A stretch of DNA of 64,000 bases, taken from positions 41,709,431 to 41,773,430 of the forward strand of contig OZ024882.1 in the NCBI GenBank assembly GCA_964017185.1, given 5' to 3'. This stretch comes from Rugalucina vietnamica (lineage: Eukaryota; Mollusca; Bivalvia; Lucinida; Lucinidae). Below are positions 13,501 to 23,121 of this stretch, piece after piece (the stretch's first letter is position 1; every line of letters begins with the position of its first letter). Made by a program: the position numbers and the translations under genes. The notes under the pieces are model-generated. The model was not told the origin of the DNA and did not search any database. It saw only the letters and a program-made list of their open reading frames with translations.

Positions 13501-16277
13501 ATTTTTCAATCAAAGTCTGTTTCAATTGCTTGAAGATTTCGCGCCAAGCAAAAACCATTGACTGAAAAAAAATCATAAAACTTTGTGAATTTAACTCGCA
13601 GGAGTCAAACAATGCCAAGAATCATGTATTATCAAAATAACTGTTGCAGAGTGTCCGACACAAACATCATTCCACAGACCCAAATGGGCATAAATTACAG
13701 TATCTGCTCAAACTCAGTAGACCTCATGCCCTCCCCTTGGCACTATGATTTTCGGGATGGCATTTGTGTCAATATAATTGACTATGGGTGATATCAGGTA
13801 AAGTGTCTGGGATCTGATACAAAAGTTACAGGTCAATGTAAAAGTGAGCATTGAGCTCCCTGTCATAACCAGGCACCATCATGATATTTCAGATAATGTT
13901 GACAACAACGTTAAACTCAACAAAGTATCTACTCACAACACTGCAAGTCTGTTCACACCGAAATTTAGCTAAACGCCCACCAGCTTTTTAGAAAAGCTAA
14001 TACTTGTATATTATAAGTTTCGACACAAAATCACGTAGGATTGTCGGGTGGGCATATTGGCCCCCGCCCACTGAGACCTAAAGAAATAGATGAGCTGCTT
14101 GTGCCTCAAGACAAAGTTTATACGCTAATCACTGGCCATCCCATTACTGGTTCGAGCATGCCCAGGAAATGTGGTTCAAGTCAAACCATCCGTAAACATG
14201 TACATATTAGTAATATACATACGCTAAATATTAGTTTAGTTGGGTGGTTATATATTTTTTTTCAATCAATGTATAGAAGAACAGAATAGAACAGAACATT
14301 TTACCACGTTCTGCTATAAGAACGACGCTCCTGATATAAAACAGAAAAATTAAAGTACAAGAAAAAAAATCACAAAACATATAAAATAAACATACCTACA
14401 TTACAATTAGTGACTCCATATCATTACATGTGGTAGAACAGACAAGTGTTATACAATTCCCTTTTCTTTAAAACTAAAGCACTAAAACATATTTAAAAAA
14501 AATGTTAATAGGGGAACAAAAGGGACTCAAAAGGGACACAAAAGGGGCTAAAAACAAACAACATGAACGTACCGATATCACAATTAGTGCCTCCATATCC
14601 GCTTCCGGTACAATCACACGTGTAAGAACCGACTATATTGGTGCATGTGCCGTAGTTGCAGGGAGACAGAGTCACACATTCGTCCACATCTGCATAACAT
14701 AACATAACATAACATGGAATTACATAACACCGATAACACAACAATATAATATGACATACTTTTTTAAGCTTAGATAATACATCAGTCAAATCAATTTGTA
14801 CAGACTTGCTCATTATTGTTATTTGGACGTGTCCATTTTCACTTCTAGGAGCATGAGACGTGATTTTAATGTGTTATTTAAATTTTCAAAGGAATTGGTA
14901 TGACACAATATGCCAAGATGGACGCCACGTTCCATGGCTGCGGATCGTTGGCTTATATCATTTCAACAGTCACTTGATGATATTTTCACTTCTGTATTTA
15001 ACATGTGAACAAAATTTGCTTTTTGTCTTTACTTTAAATAAATAAATAAGTTGTATATATAAAAAATAATATACTTACCACAAGGCCCCGTATTACATTC
15101 CATGCTTTCTGAGCTGGACCCTGAGCAGTCCCCTGGCACGCTGCAGGTTCGAGTTCGGCTCATTGTACCACCGTTACAACTAGCGGTGCACTCACCCCAG
15201 TCGCCCCAATTGTCCCAGGTACCAGCAGCTACATGATGAAATTAAGTTAGATAAGTACTAAGTAGATATGAAAATTTCATCAATTTAATTTATAAGTTTA
15301 TTTAAGTCACGTGTTATGATATAGTATAACATGCAAACAATTACTCATGCATCAACCCCCTCCGACGAAGCAAAAACAAATCAACATATTGACACCCGAC
15401 ATCCGGTCGAGACTATGTATCCATACACAGAGAAGTCAATCCCAGAGTTCCTACGGAGCTAACCGTGTTAACCTAATATGTAGGGTCTGCACACTAAATA
15501 ACTCTGCATGTTCCTCGTGGCCAGTTTTCATATGCATATTTATCTTCATTGGCAAAGTCGATAAGAAAGTTCCATGTATAGTCCACCCCCTCCAAGCTCC
15601 CAAGTAACCCCCGAGGAGCCCCCCCCCCCCCCCGCCTCCCCCATCAAATAATTATACTTACTCAGCGAGTATGGTCCACTGCATGTTCCCCGTGGCCAGT
15701 TTCCATATGCATATTTATCATTGTTCGTAAAGTCAATCAGAAAGTTCCATGTATAGCCGCCCTTCCAGGCCCAGATATTTCTCTGTGTTGGCATATTGAT
15801 CACTGTCTCGCCTGCGTCTGTGTAAGTTGTGTAACATCTGCCGTCGTCGAACGGCCAGTAAGCCTGGGGAAAAGATAAATGAGCCTTCGCATGAGAAAAC
15901 CAACAATTTGCATATGCGAAAACAAAGACGCAGATCAGCTGTGCAGTAACTGCACAGCTGATCAGCGCCTTTGTTTTCGCCACACGGATAGTACAATTGC
16001 TCTTCTAGTTATATCAAAAGTTTCAAGCTTCTAGCTTTCTTCTGTGACTGTACAGCCTGGTTTGTGTCGGACCTGGTCGGAAACCCAAATTGTCGGTTTT
16101 CTCATGCACAGGCTCATTAATGCATTTTTCTTAACATGGTGCAACAATTTTAAAAATGGGTCCAATCATTCTCGCTGTTTCAAAGCAGCAGTAAAACTCT
16201 TCAGTCATCTACTCAATAGACGGCTAAAATGTTTGTCCAGCATTGCTACTGCAGTGCACTTACTTTTGTTTGTTTGA

Positions 16278-16325
<48 letters not shown>

Positions 16326-16393
16326 AAAGGTAGGTAGGTAGGTGGGTGCAGGCAGGCAGACACACACACAGACACACAGACACACACACACAC

Positions 16394-16461
<68 letters not shown>

Positions 16462-18072
16462 AAAATGTTACGTACATCAATGCCTCCTGTGGCATGGCCT
16501 TCGAAAGTCAGCTTCATTCTGAACCCCGAGGGGTTTGTCTGTGGAGTGTAATCCTGGGGCAGGACGAACCTGCACTCAGCGTCCATTTTCCAGGATGTTC
16601 GACCATATGGGTTGGGCCATTCCGTTCGTAGCCGGATATTATTTGTTGATACGGCAAGAGTACCTGTGGAGAAATGGTTTGAAGGTGTAATATGACTGTG
16701 TAGTTCTCAATCTCCATCAGGAAAACATGTCCGTGAAATGTCTATACCACTTTTAACCCTGATTTTATATCGAAAAACTGGGGTTTGCAGGGGTATACCT
16801 AATTTTCTTATTTTTGATTCGAAACATACGTTGTGGGCGCCTCGCAATGTATGTTTTGAGTAAAAAAAAGTCATTTTTTAAAATCATTTTTCCCCAATGA
16901 AAATTTCAATTTCTGCGTTTGAATGCATGGGCCTGTTTTCGTTATGGAACACATTTTATCAAGGGTGCTCAAAATGTATTGATTGTCTTTTTCACAGCGC
17001 AGTTCGAAGGAACGTCACACGTCTAATTGTTATTTCAAGTTTGCATTTTCCAATAATGCGAAATCTGTACATTTTGAACTTAGAGTATATAGAGGATATT
17101 TGCTTTTTGAGCTGAATACCAAAATTTATTTCATCGAGTGAGTTAAAAACATCAGAATTTTCACGAGATCGCAGCACGAGTGAAAATTTTTATGTTTTCA
17201 ACTCACGAGATGAAATATATTTGGTATTCACCGAAAAAAAAAGCAAATTTTCTTTTTATTTTATACAATGCACGGGCATTTTCCAATTCACAAGGCAGGC
17301 GGTGAAAATGCAAAAACCAAACATTTTTGAAAACACAAATAATTTTGGTACCACATTGTTCCTAACGTTCTAACTAAGAAAATGAATACCCACACTTTAT
17401 GTTTTCGTTCATAAATAACGGAGTTATAGGCGTTTGAATTTCTGAAGTGAGACACATTTAATGACGCCAAGTAAATGGAAACGTCCGAAGTAATCAAAAA
17501 TCTACATTGAAGATATAGGCTGATATCAGTCACTTGTGACTTTTGATATCAGTGAGATTTGATATCAGCAAAATTTCATATCAATGAAAATACCAATTTT
17601 ATCAAGTTTTGATATACATTGGTTTTCACTGTAAAGTATAAAATAAAAATGTTTTGTTTCATTTCAATGCAAAATGAAAATAAATAAAATAAAATAAAAT
17701 AAAATAAAATAAATAAATAAATAGATAAATGCTGGCTTCCTATACCGCTAATTTGTTGGAAATTTTAGCTATAACAGTTTACATTCCTTGCCGCATGAGG
17801 TTTGTATCAGTGTAAAAATTAAGGTGAAGTAAAACTTTAGAGCCCCGTCATGAGAAAACCGTATTTTCGCTACATGGATAATACCCCCTCTAATTATATC
17901 TAAATTTCAAGCCTCTAGTTTTCTTCTTTGGCTGCAAAAACGGATATTTGTTTGACCTGGTCGAAAATCCCGAAGCCCGGTTTTCTCGCGTCGCGGCTCA
18001 AATATAATGGACAATACCTGTCAAGAAAATAGCTGCTAGGAGGAAAAGCAGCAAATAGCCTGACTGCCTCAT
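7408..18072 (-). CDS. Secreted TSP1/calcium-binding-EGF protein gene (multi-exon, 3' end not seen)
   Basis: Coding exons in transcript order: 18072-18018, 16663-16476, 15863-15662, 15228-15079, 14689-14573, 10151-10029, 8945-8823, 8260-8138, 7530-7408. All splice phases agree, giving at least 401 residues. The order is signal peptide, an unrecognised region of about 130 residues, one TSP1 repeat and five cbEGF domains. Each EGF or TSP1 exon is phase 1-1, the usual symmetric class that allows exon shuffling and tandem growth. The product should enter the secretory pathway and act outside the cell or in matrix. The cbEGF consensus D-x-D-E-C implies calcium-stiffened rods and possible Asn/Asp hydroxylation. 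The last exon leaves phase 1, so further exons must exist past the 5.1-kb insertion or outside the window. No orthologue can be named. Confidence is high for the exons and moderate for all belonging to one transcript. Confidence 0.8.
7992..8112 (-). mobile_element. tRNA-derived SINE fragment, antisense, in an EGF-gene intron
   Basis: The complement matches the body and tail of the SINE at 61878-62145: CACATGTGAG, GTGCCAGGTGG, TCTCACATGAGCT and GAAAGGGACGTA appear in the same order. The tRNA-like head is missing, so the copy is 5'-truncated. It lies between two EGF exons, about 25 bp from the donor of the 8138-8260 exon. Confidence 0.7.
8138..8260 (-). CDS. cbEGF exon (fourth intact EGF domain)
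   Basis: This is a 123-base, phase 1-1 exon with acceptor ttctag and donor gtaaata. The encoded module has six cysteines and starts D-E-D-E-C-S-L-G-T-H. The calcium motif reads C-N-N-G-E-G-S-Y-R-C. It is very similar to its neighbours, consistent with tandem exon duplication. Confidence 0.88.
8345..8416 (-). pseudogene. Decayed EGF half-exon
   Basis: On the minus strand the C-terminal half of an EGF domain is readable (C-N-N-F-V-D-F-Y-T-C-H-C-T-G-T-G-Y). The N-terminal half with the first three cysteines is absent. A pyrimidine tract plus AG precedes it, but the phase that would continue the real gene meets a TAG stop at once. It is a relic of a duplicated EGF exon. Confidence 0.65.
8503..8563 (-). 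pseudogene. Decayed EGF half-exon with one-base deletion
   Basis: It has the same GGGAAGTGTGTAACAATG core as the relic at 8345-8416. One T is missing before ACACGTGCGAG, which shifts the frame out of the EGF pattern. Flanking sequence with TTGGCCAAAGAT and TGTGTTCTCTAGA is shared with the relic near 9066, showing duplication of an exon plus intron. Confidence 0.62.
8823..8945 (-). CDS. cbEGF exon (third intact EGF domain)
   Basis: This is a 123-base, phase 1-1 exon with acceptor ttaag and donor gtatgt. The module starts D-E-D-E-C-S-L-G-T-H-S-C-D-N-R-G and has C-V-N-S-V-G-S-Y-T-C-D-C, with six cysteines and an intact calcium consensus. Confidence 0.88.
9066..9118 (-). pseudogene. Decayed EGF half-exon
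   Basis: This is a third copy of the AAAGGGAAGTGTG core followed by a degenerate GTCGGTTTTTTACAGGTGTGAG. Reading frame and cysteines are lost. The downstream copy of TTGGCCAAAGATCATTACAG aligns with intron sequence next to the 8503 relic. Confidence 0.58.
9207..9245 (-). pseudogene. Fragment of an EGF exon 3' end
   Basis: The sequence CCAACATACCAACAGAACAG followed by TCCTTTCCAGTA matches the donor end of the EGF exon at 10029-10151, but the rest of the exon is missing. It is a truncated duplicate. Confidence 0.55.
9524..9815. mobile_element. Family A foldback element (A1)
   Basis: Both ends read CATCAGGAAAACATGTCC in inverted orientation. The centre is the palindrome of GTTAGAACCGCCTCG arms flanked by TAGATTGTGG arms. 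It lies in the intron between two EGF exons and has no coding capacity. Confidence 0.9.
10029..10151 (-). CDS. cbEGF exon (second intact EGF domain)
   Basis: This is a 123-base, phase 1-1 exon with acceptor ttctag and donor gtacgt. The module starts D-E-D-E-C-A-L-G-V-D-E-C, and C-V-N-V-A-G-T-Y-S-C-D-C fits the calcium-binding pattern. It is the most divergent of the 123-base EGF exons. Confidence 0.87.
10320..12070. mobile_element. Transib-like non-autonomous DNA transposon (CACAGTG ends, 5-bp TSD)
   Basis: The element starts CACAGTGTATATCC and ends with the exact complement. The terminal inverted repeats are about 92 bp with three mismatches. CTTAC flanks it on both sides (10315-10319 and 12071-12075), a clean 5-bp target duplication. 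CAC ends with a 5-bp duplication are the signature of the Transib/RAG-like superfamily. Sub-terminal motifs like TTACGGAGCGGAACAGACG recur near 10741-10830 and inverted near 11765-11832, as candidate transposase-binding sites. No transposase ORF is visible, so it is probably mobilised in trans. A SINE sits inside it. Confidence 0.72.
11405..11566 (-). mobile_element. tRNA-derived SINE (inside the Transib-like element)
   Basis: The complement has a tRNA-like head: GATAGCTCAGTGATAAAG as A box and GGTTCGCCCAGG as B box, spaced as in a pol III promoter. The body resembles that of the 19640-19795 element. A pyrimidine run follows at 11567-11584. Confidence 0.55.
12150..13510 (+). repeat. Tandem repeat, about 465-bp unit, three copies
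   Basis: Units start near 12172, 12634 and 13105 with (C/T)AATCAAAGCC(A/T)AACTTCATG. They share GGTCCAGGTCACATGACCAA and TTTCAATGAAAC. The same unit recurs at 35990-36720. This is probably the central repeat array of a Helentron-like element whose ends I cannot place. It occupies the EGF-gene intron. Confidence 0.75.
13511..14395. other. Intronic stretch with nothing recognised
   Basis: This is AT-rich intron of the EGF gene. Short ORFs here lack splice context or recognisable motifs. A GC-richer patch near 14040-14160 may be old repeat sequence. Confidence 0.4.
14396..14475 (-). pseudogene. Decayed EGF exon relic
   Basis: The complement retains GATATGGAGTCACTAATTGT, matching the 3' end of the intact exon at 14573-14689 (GGATATGGAGGCACTAATTG). 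The cysteine framework upstream is scrambled. It lies about 100 bp beyond the intact exon, like the other decayed tandem duplicates. Confidence 0.55.
14573..14689 (-). CDS. cbEGF exon (first intact EGF domain)
   Basis: This is a 117-base, phase 1-1 exon with acceptor tgcag and donor gtacgt. The module starts D-V-D-E-C-V-T-L-S-P-C, and C-T-N-I-V-G-S-Y-T-C-D-C is a calcium-binding EGF consensus. It follows the TSP1 exon in the transcript. Confidence 0.88.
15079..15228 (-). CDS. Thrombospondin type 1 repeat exon
   Basis: This 150-base, phase 1-1 exon encodes T-W-D-N-W-G-D-W-G-E-C-T-A-S-C-N-G-G, the tryptophan ladder and C-x-x-x-C-x-G-G start of a TSP1 domain. An R-T-R-T-C segment and six cysteines in all follow. 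The acceptor is atgtag and the donor gtaagt. TSP1 domains mediate matrix and glycan binding, and the W-x-x-W motif is a possible C-mannosylation site. Confidence 0.9.
15507..15600 (-). pseudogene. Partial duplicate of EGF-gene exon 3
   Basis: The minus strand reads Y-T-W-N-F-L-I-D-F-A-N-E-D-K-Y-A-Y, closely matching exon 3, and continues E-N-W-P-R-G-T-C before a stop. The 5' half of the exon and the proper donor are missing. About 150 bp separates it from its parent. The preserved frame and W-P-R-G-T-C motif suggest either recent duplication or former selection. Confidence 0.7.
15662..15863 (-). CDS. Exon 3: unrecognised extracellular domain, second half
   Basis: This 202-base exon (phase 0 to 1) has acceptor ccccag and donor gtaagt. 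It encodes A-Y-W-P-F-D-D-G-R-C-Y-T-T-Y, a W-rich central part (N-I-W-A-W-K-G-G-Y-T-W-N-F) and G-N-W-P-R-G-T-C-S-G-P. It contains two cysteines and many aromatics. I do not recognise the family. With exon 2 it makes a region of about 130 residues between signal peptide and TSP1. A family B element begins 17 bp upstream of the acceptor. Confidence 0.85.
15881..16115 (+). mobile_element. Family B foldback element (B2)
   Basis: It is full length, from GAGCCTTCGCATGAG to the terminal CAGGCTC, with the internal palindrome GATCAGCTGTGCAGTAACTG and its complement. It lies 17 bp upstream of the exon 3 acceptor of the minus-strand EGF gene. Confidence 0.88.
16274..16461 (+). repeat. Compound microsatellite (GAAA)n(GTAG)n(CA/CAGA)n
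   Basis: GAAA runs at 16276-16327, then GTAG/GGCA, then CA and CAGA tracts to 16459. Cysteine-rich or serine-rich ORFs across it are artefacts. It lies just beyond the donor of exon 2 of the EGF gene. Confidence 0.97.
16476..16663 (-). CDS. Exon 2: unrecognised extracellular domain, first half
   Basis: This 188-base exon (phase 1 to 0) has acceptor ccacag and donor gtacgt. It encodes N-N-I-R-L-R-T-E-W-P-N-P-Y-G-R, then M-D-A-E-C-R-F-V-L-P, then F-R-M-K-L-T-F-E-G-H-A. It joins exon 3 in frame. The beta-strand-like alternation resembles CUB-type or jelly-roll folds, but I cannot assign a family. Confidence 0.83.
16715..16946. mobile_element. Family A foldback element (A2)
   Basis: It starts CATCAGGAAAACATGTCC and ends GGCCTGTTTTCGTTATGG. 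The central palindrome is shortened, with arms meeting at GGGCGCCTCG. It lies about 50 bp upstream of the exon 2 acceptor. Confidence 0.82.
17840..17999 (+). mobile_element. Family B foldback element, internally deleted (B3)
   Basis: It has GAGCCCCGTCATGAGAAAAC at the left and TCGCGTCGCGGCTC at the right. The internal palindrome is deleted. The right terminus is about 16 bp from the donor of the signal-peptide exon. Confidence 0.8.
18018..18072 (-). CDS. Exon 1: signal-peptide exon of the TSP1/EGF gene
   Basis: The ATG at 18072-18070 opens M-R-Q-S-G-Y-L-L-L-F-L-L-A-A-I-F-L-T, a typical signal peptide with a short polar start and a leucine-rich core. The exon ends in phase 1 at gtattg, matching the phase 1 acceptor of exon 2. 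The 5' UTR extends upstream and its start is not visible. Confidence 0.78.
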
Positions 18073-18171
18073 CCTTCCGAAGAAGCGACAACCTGAAACA
18101 AAAATTATGAAAACACGTCATGCAATGAATACTGATTTTATTTCCCCGATGTAAAAACTGAAATATATTTG

Positions 18172-18298
18172 CACGTGTAGGGCTTACCCGCAATCTATGT
18201 TCTTAGCAAAATAACTATTTAAACCATTACTGTAAAAAATGGTTTAAATAGTTATTTTTGCTAATAACATAGAATGCGGGTAGGCCCTACACGTTAGA
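18172..18298. repeat. Foldback relic sharing family A core motifs
   Basis: Arms GTAGGGCTTACCCGCA and TGCGGGTAGGCCCTAC enclose a second palindrome of ATAACTATTTAAACCATTA and its complement. CAATCTATGTT and TTAGAACCGC from family A are present. It is probably a rearranged or sister family A element next to A3. Confidence 0.65.
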
Positions 18299-18331
18299 AC
18301 CGCTTCGGCGGAGGATGTAATGATGCCATTT

Positions 18332-18610
18332 ATCAGGAAAACATGTCCATGAAAAGTTTACCCCCTTGAACCCCACTTTTATAGAGAAAAACTGGGGTTT
18401 GCAGGGGTATACCTATTTTTCTTATTTTTGTTCCAAAACATAGATTGTGGGTACTCGTTAGAACCGCCTCGCCGAGGCGGTTCTAACGTGTACCCACAAT
18501 CTATGTTTTGAGCAAATATTAGAAAAATGTCAAAAATTTTCAACTGAAAATTTTCATTTTTTTACAACTTTAAAAATCTCTGTTTATTGCATGGGCACGT
18601 TTTCATAATG
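18332..18610. mobile_element. Family A foldback element (A3)
   Basis: It is full length, from ATCAGGAAAACATGTCC to GGGCACGTTTTCATAATG. The central palindrome GAACCGCCTCGCCGAGGCGG is perfect. It lies upstream of the EGF gene's first coding exon. Confidence 0.92.
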
Positions 18611-19091
18611 TATGTTTGTTATTCATTATATTACCAGATAAAGAAATGAATTTGAAAACATCGAGTTTTAAAACAAAACACAAATTGTTATAATTTACCT
18701 CGCAACTTTATTTCACCCTCCTTAACAGAAATAAATTGAGGTCATATAAAAATATATGGTGTTTTAAATAAGCTAATCTTTTACGGATTTAATTTCATAA
18801 CACCAAATATTTTGTATTCAATTAAAGAGAAAAAGGTTAATGTGCAGATTTAAATTTTAACCGTCATTGCGAATGTATATGAAACAGTAATTGGCATTAT
18901 TTTTAAATACCATAATCTTATGCTTAAATGAAATAACCGATTTACTGACCTGATTGGCCTTACTGGATAGATCACGGTGCACTTGCACTATCCAATTCAC
19001 ACGCATGTTACTAGAACCTGGATTGGCCAGGTAGAATCGGACCTTCTTTACTTAGCGGAAGCTCCTTTAACTATTCTGAATTTGCGCAGAC

Positions 19092-19333
19092 CATTACGAA
19101 AACATGCCCATGCAATATACAGAGAATTTTTAGCTTTAAAAATTGAAAATTTTCAGCTGAATTTTTTTTTATATTTTTCTTATTTTTTGCTCAAAACATA
19201 GATTGTGGGTACCCACAATCTATGTTTTGGAGCAAAAATAAGAAAAATAGGTATACCCCTGCATATCCCAGTTTTTTCTATATCAAAGTGGGGTTTAAGG
19301 GGGTTTACATTACACGGACATGTTTTCCTGATG
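19092..19333. mobile_element. Family A foldback element (A4)
   Basis: It runs from CATTACGAAAACATGCCC to GACATGTTTTCCTGATG. The central GAACCGCC palindrome is deleted, so the TAGATTGTGGGTACCCACAATCTA arms meet directly. Confidence 0.9.
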
Positions 19334-19639
19334 CTGAGATGAAAGACGAAAAAGATCATTTGACTCTTACTTAAGCTGCCTACGACTGAAATGAAATTAA
19401 ACGTATAGATTATCCGCGTGAATTGTTTCTTCTTCTAATTACTTCTTCTCTCGACGTGCAGATCTTCTACTTTCTGAAGCCACAAAACGCACTCACAAAG
19501 TGCTCGCTCCGAGCGCCTGTCATCCCCGAGTAAGGGTATTAACATCACCAGACTCTGGACAATGACAGAACTATACTGCCCGCCACCACCCATCACCATA
19601 ACATATTTACCGTACCCCCATCATTGAAGTTATCTTTTT

Positions 19640-19795
19640 TTTTTTTATCTTTTTGTGAGAAGAGAAGCTAGTGCTGGCTGAGCGCAAAAAAAGGTAGCCA
19701 CTGATGTCATTTGCAACGTCTTTGGCATAATGCGACCCAGGGTCGAACCCGATCCCGAAGCGGACGCTTTATAGCCTCGTAAGATACCAGCCTAT
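19640..19795 (-). mobile_element. tRNA-derived SINE-like segment
   Basis: The complement contains GTCCGCTTCGGGATC and GGTTCGACCCTGGGTC, a B-box-like motif. The layout is similar to the SINE at 11405-11566. The A box is degraded. Confidence 0.45.
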
Positions 19796-20740
19796 TCTCT
19801 GTGCACAGATAATTTCAATATTAAAACTAATAGCCAGGCGATGGCATAATGCCAGTAGCAGCAGCGTCAACTACATGCTTGATGTACTGAGTGACCATCC
19901 CTGGAGGACAGCAGGCTAAAGTCTTTCTTAACTTTCTTTTACAACTTTAACTTTGTCTCTTGACAAATATAAATATCTGTCCCCGGCACACACACTAAGA
20001 TATGAGGGTCTGGATGGGGTATAATGATTAAAGAATAATGGCCTAAAAATTTTAATGAGAGTGAATAAAGAGCCAAAAATTTAATGATTAGTGAAATAGT
20101 AGGTCCTAAAAGATAATGAATAAATGAAAAATTTTAATGAATAGCAGAATAATATAATGAATAGTGAATAATAACATTTTAAAGAATAATGAATATGCTA
20201 AATTTGGCTATGGAATTGTCTTAGATGGCCTCCCTGACATTCCAGAATTTCATTTTCTTCGCCCCCAGACCCGATTTAGCTCAAATGTTATAGTCATATT
20301 TCTGAAATCTTTGAATGTTTGGAAAGACATAGCATGTAGGGACTCACTTCATGAATATCTTTAAAAAATGTGTCATTTCCTGAGCCAGATACTTTGTTTG
20401 CTTATGTATATGTATTTTCTTTTTATTCTGTTACCCCACTTTGTCCTTATTATGTATGTTCCAATCCTATAATGATAATCTTTTCTGTGGACGGACATCA
20501 CTTTGCTTTTTTATATGACAGAGCATAATTATGGTGACTTTTGCAATCAGAAACAAGCCGGTACTAAGAACGTTAATGCAAATCTAACTGGCAGTTTATA
20601 TGGCGCTACATAATGTTTTCCTCGCTCGCTTCGCTCGCTCGGTATTTAAGACATTTATAAAATGTTTTGTACAATCAGGCACAAGCACAAAATCATACTT
20701 CACATAGTACTCCTATGCTTACTAGTTAACTAAATAAAAA

Positions 20741-23121
20741 CTAGAAATTGGCTGCAAGCAAGGCTTTCAGTATACCCCCCGCAAAATTATCTGAAGCTGG
20801 CCAATAACTTCCTAAGTCAAACATGCAGAAAATTTGTCAAAGATATCTTTTCAGCATTATAATCCTTCATGTACATCCCCAGTATGCCAGTCACATCTAT
20901 AAGATATTAAAAGAATATATTGAAAGCTTGAGGTTGATTTCACTGTATGCACTATGATCATTGTTTATCATGAGAAATGGTAAAAATTGGCTAAGTTAAA
21001 TAAAAGCTGTAAGTTTGTCAAAAATTAAATTTTCAGCATGAAGATTATTCATGCACATCTAAAATATATCCGGAACAAATCTACAAAGAATCTAAAAGAA
21101 ACATTGAAAGCCCTAGGAGGAGTTGATTTCACAAAGTATGCACTACCAACCATTATTGTATATAAGCAATGGTCAAGAAATGGCTATGTTGAAAAATTAT
21201 GTAAATTTGTCAAATATCACTTTTTCAGTATTATAATTATTCATGCACATCTTCAATATGTGTGGAACATGTCTGCAAAGTATTGAAAAGAAATACTGAA
21301 AGCCCTAGGAGGAGTTGATTTCACAAATCATCATTGTATATAAGCAATGGTCAAAAAATGGCTATGTTAAAAAATGCTGTAAAGGCCTAGGGGATTTAAG
21401 GCCTGATTTCGGCCTCATGTGTTGATAAAAAACTGAATTTTGGAATTTTGGGGAGAAACGTATTGCAAATAGCAGGTATGGGTCCCTGCTTATATACTCT
21501 AGCACACTTATCACATTCAATTTTGCACATGTTGCCATGGCAACACTCCGAAAAGCATAGAAATATCACTTTTTGCAATTTTGGGTCTATTTTTCACCAT
21601 TCAACATCATTTTCAACTACCGGCCCACGCGATGAACATTTTTTTATTGTGAAATAATTATGAAGTATCATCCAGAGATATTGTATGCTAAGTATAATTT
21701 TGTTCGGAGTGTGGGCTGGCACTTAAAAATCAAAAAATGTAATCAGAAATGGTCAAAAATAGCCCAAAAAGTGCAGAAAGTGCTCTATCTATGGTTCTTC
21801 CGGGCGTTGCCATGGCAACACTTTTAGGATAAATGAAATACTTGTTCTTGTTTTTAATAGAGGAGACATATGGCTGTTTTAAGGAATAGTTTTCTCACCT
21901 AAATTCCAAAATTTATTTTTTAGCAAAATCTGAGGCCAAAATCAGGCGTTAAATGCCCTAGTCCTTTGTCAAAAATTAATTTTTCAGTATTATAATTCTT
22001 CATGCACATCTTCAATATGTGAGGAAGATGTCTGCAAAGTATCAAAAAGAAATACTGAAAGCCCTTGGAGGAGTTGATTTCACAAAATGTGCACTACCAA
22101 CCATTTTTGTATATAAGCAATGGTCAAAAAATGGCTATGTTGAAAAATGCTGTAAATTTGTCAAAAATTATTTTTTTCAGCATTATAATTCTTCATGCAC
22201 ATCTTCAATATGTGTGGAACATGTCTGCAAAGTATTGAAAAGAAATACTGAAAGCCCTAGGAGGAGTTGATTTCACAAAATATGCACTACCAACCATTAT
22301 TGTTTAAGCAATGGTCAAAAAATGGCTATGTTGAAAAATGCTGTAAATTTGTCAAAAATTATTTTTTCAGCATTATAATTCTTCATGTGCATCTTCAATA
22401 TGTGTGAAACATGTCTGCAAAGTATTGAAAAGAAATGCTGAAAGCCCTAGGAGAAGTTGATTTCACAAACTATGAACTACCAATCATTATTGTATATAAG
22501 CAATGGTCAAAAAATGGCTATGTTGAAAAATGCTGTAATTTGTCACAAATTATTTTTTCAGCATTATAATTCTTCATGCACATCTTCAATATGTGTGGAA
22601 CATGTCTGCAAAGTATTGAAAAGAAATACTGAAAGCCCTAGGAGGAGTTGATTTCACAAAGTATGCACTACCAACCATTATTGAATATGGCAATTATCGA
22701 AAATTGGCAAAGTTCAAAATGCTGTAAATTTGTCAAAATTCATTTTTTCAGCATAATACTTCTTCATGCATATCTTCAATATCTCTGGCACATATCTGCA
22801 AAGTATCAAAAGAGAATATTGAAAGCTGTAGGAGGAGTTGATTTCACAAAGTATGCACTATTAGCACTATGGCAAACATTCTATGTATAGGTTTAAACAG
22901 TCCCATAACTCTTGCAAAACTGACCCTTTGGCCCCTAATTTCATACCACACATGTGTTGTCTTATGGTGCAGGTGTGTTGAAAATTTAAAGAACATCGGG
23001 CAAAAACTACTTAAGTTATTCAGCAAAGATGTCAAAATGTTGACGGAATGACGGAATCACGGAATTACGGACAGACTGAAAACAGTATACCCCCCTAAAA
23101 CTTCGTTTTGCGGGGGTATAA
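20741..23121 (-). mobile_element. Helentron-like element D1 with about ten 190-bp units
   Basis: In reverse orientation it starts with a stem around CCCCCGCAAAACGAAG and TTTTAGGGGGGTATAC, then a TCCGTCATTCCG microsatellite. Tandem units of about 190 bp follow, and it ends CAGCCAATTTCTAG. Copy D2 at 52369-53643 shares both ends. A terminal hairpin, microsatellite, central tandem array and CTAG end are typical of non-autonomous Helentrons described in bivalves. It is nested in the 3.6-kb TIR element. Confidence 0.65.
21386..21962. mobile_element. Small TIR element nested in D1
   Basis: Inverted ends CTAGGGGATTTAAGGCCTGA and TCAGGCGTTAAATGCCCTAG interrupt the 190-bp unit array. GTTGCCATGGCAACAC palindromes occur near 21531 and 21806. 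This is the third nesting level within 20004-23623. Confidence 0.68.

Larger units (their letters stand above)
18611..20003. other. Intergenic stretch; A4 and a SINE-like segment only
   Basis: No gene is seen. It contains family A copy A4 and a SINE-like segment at 19640-19795 (separate entries). A promoter for the minus-strand EGF gene should lie here, but no element was recognised. Confidence 0.4.

Noticed and set aside
16205..16586. Cys/Val/Ser/Phe-rich ORFs
   Set aside because: Translations of a CA/GAAA microsatellite. Only the part at 16476-16663 is a real exon, in a different assignment.
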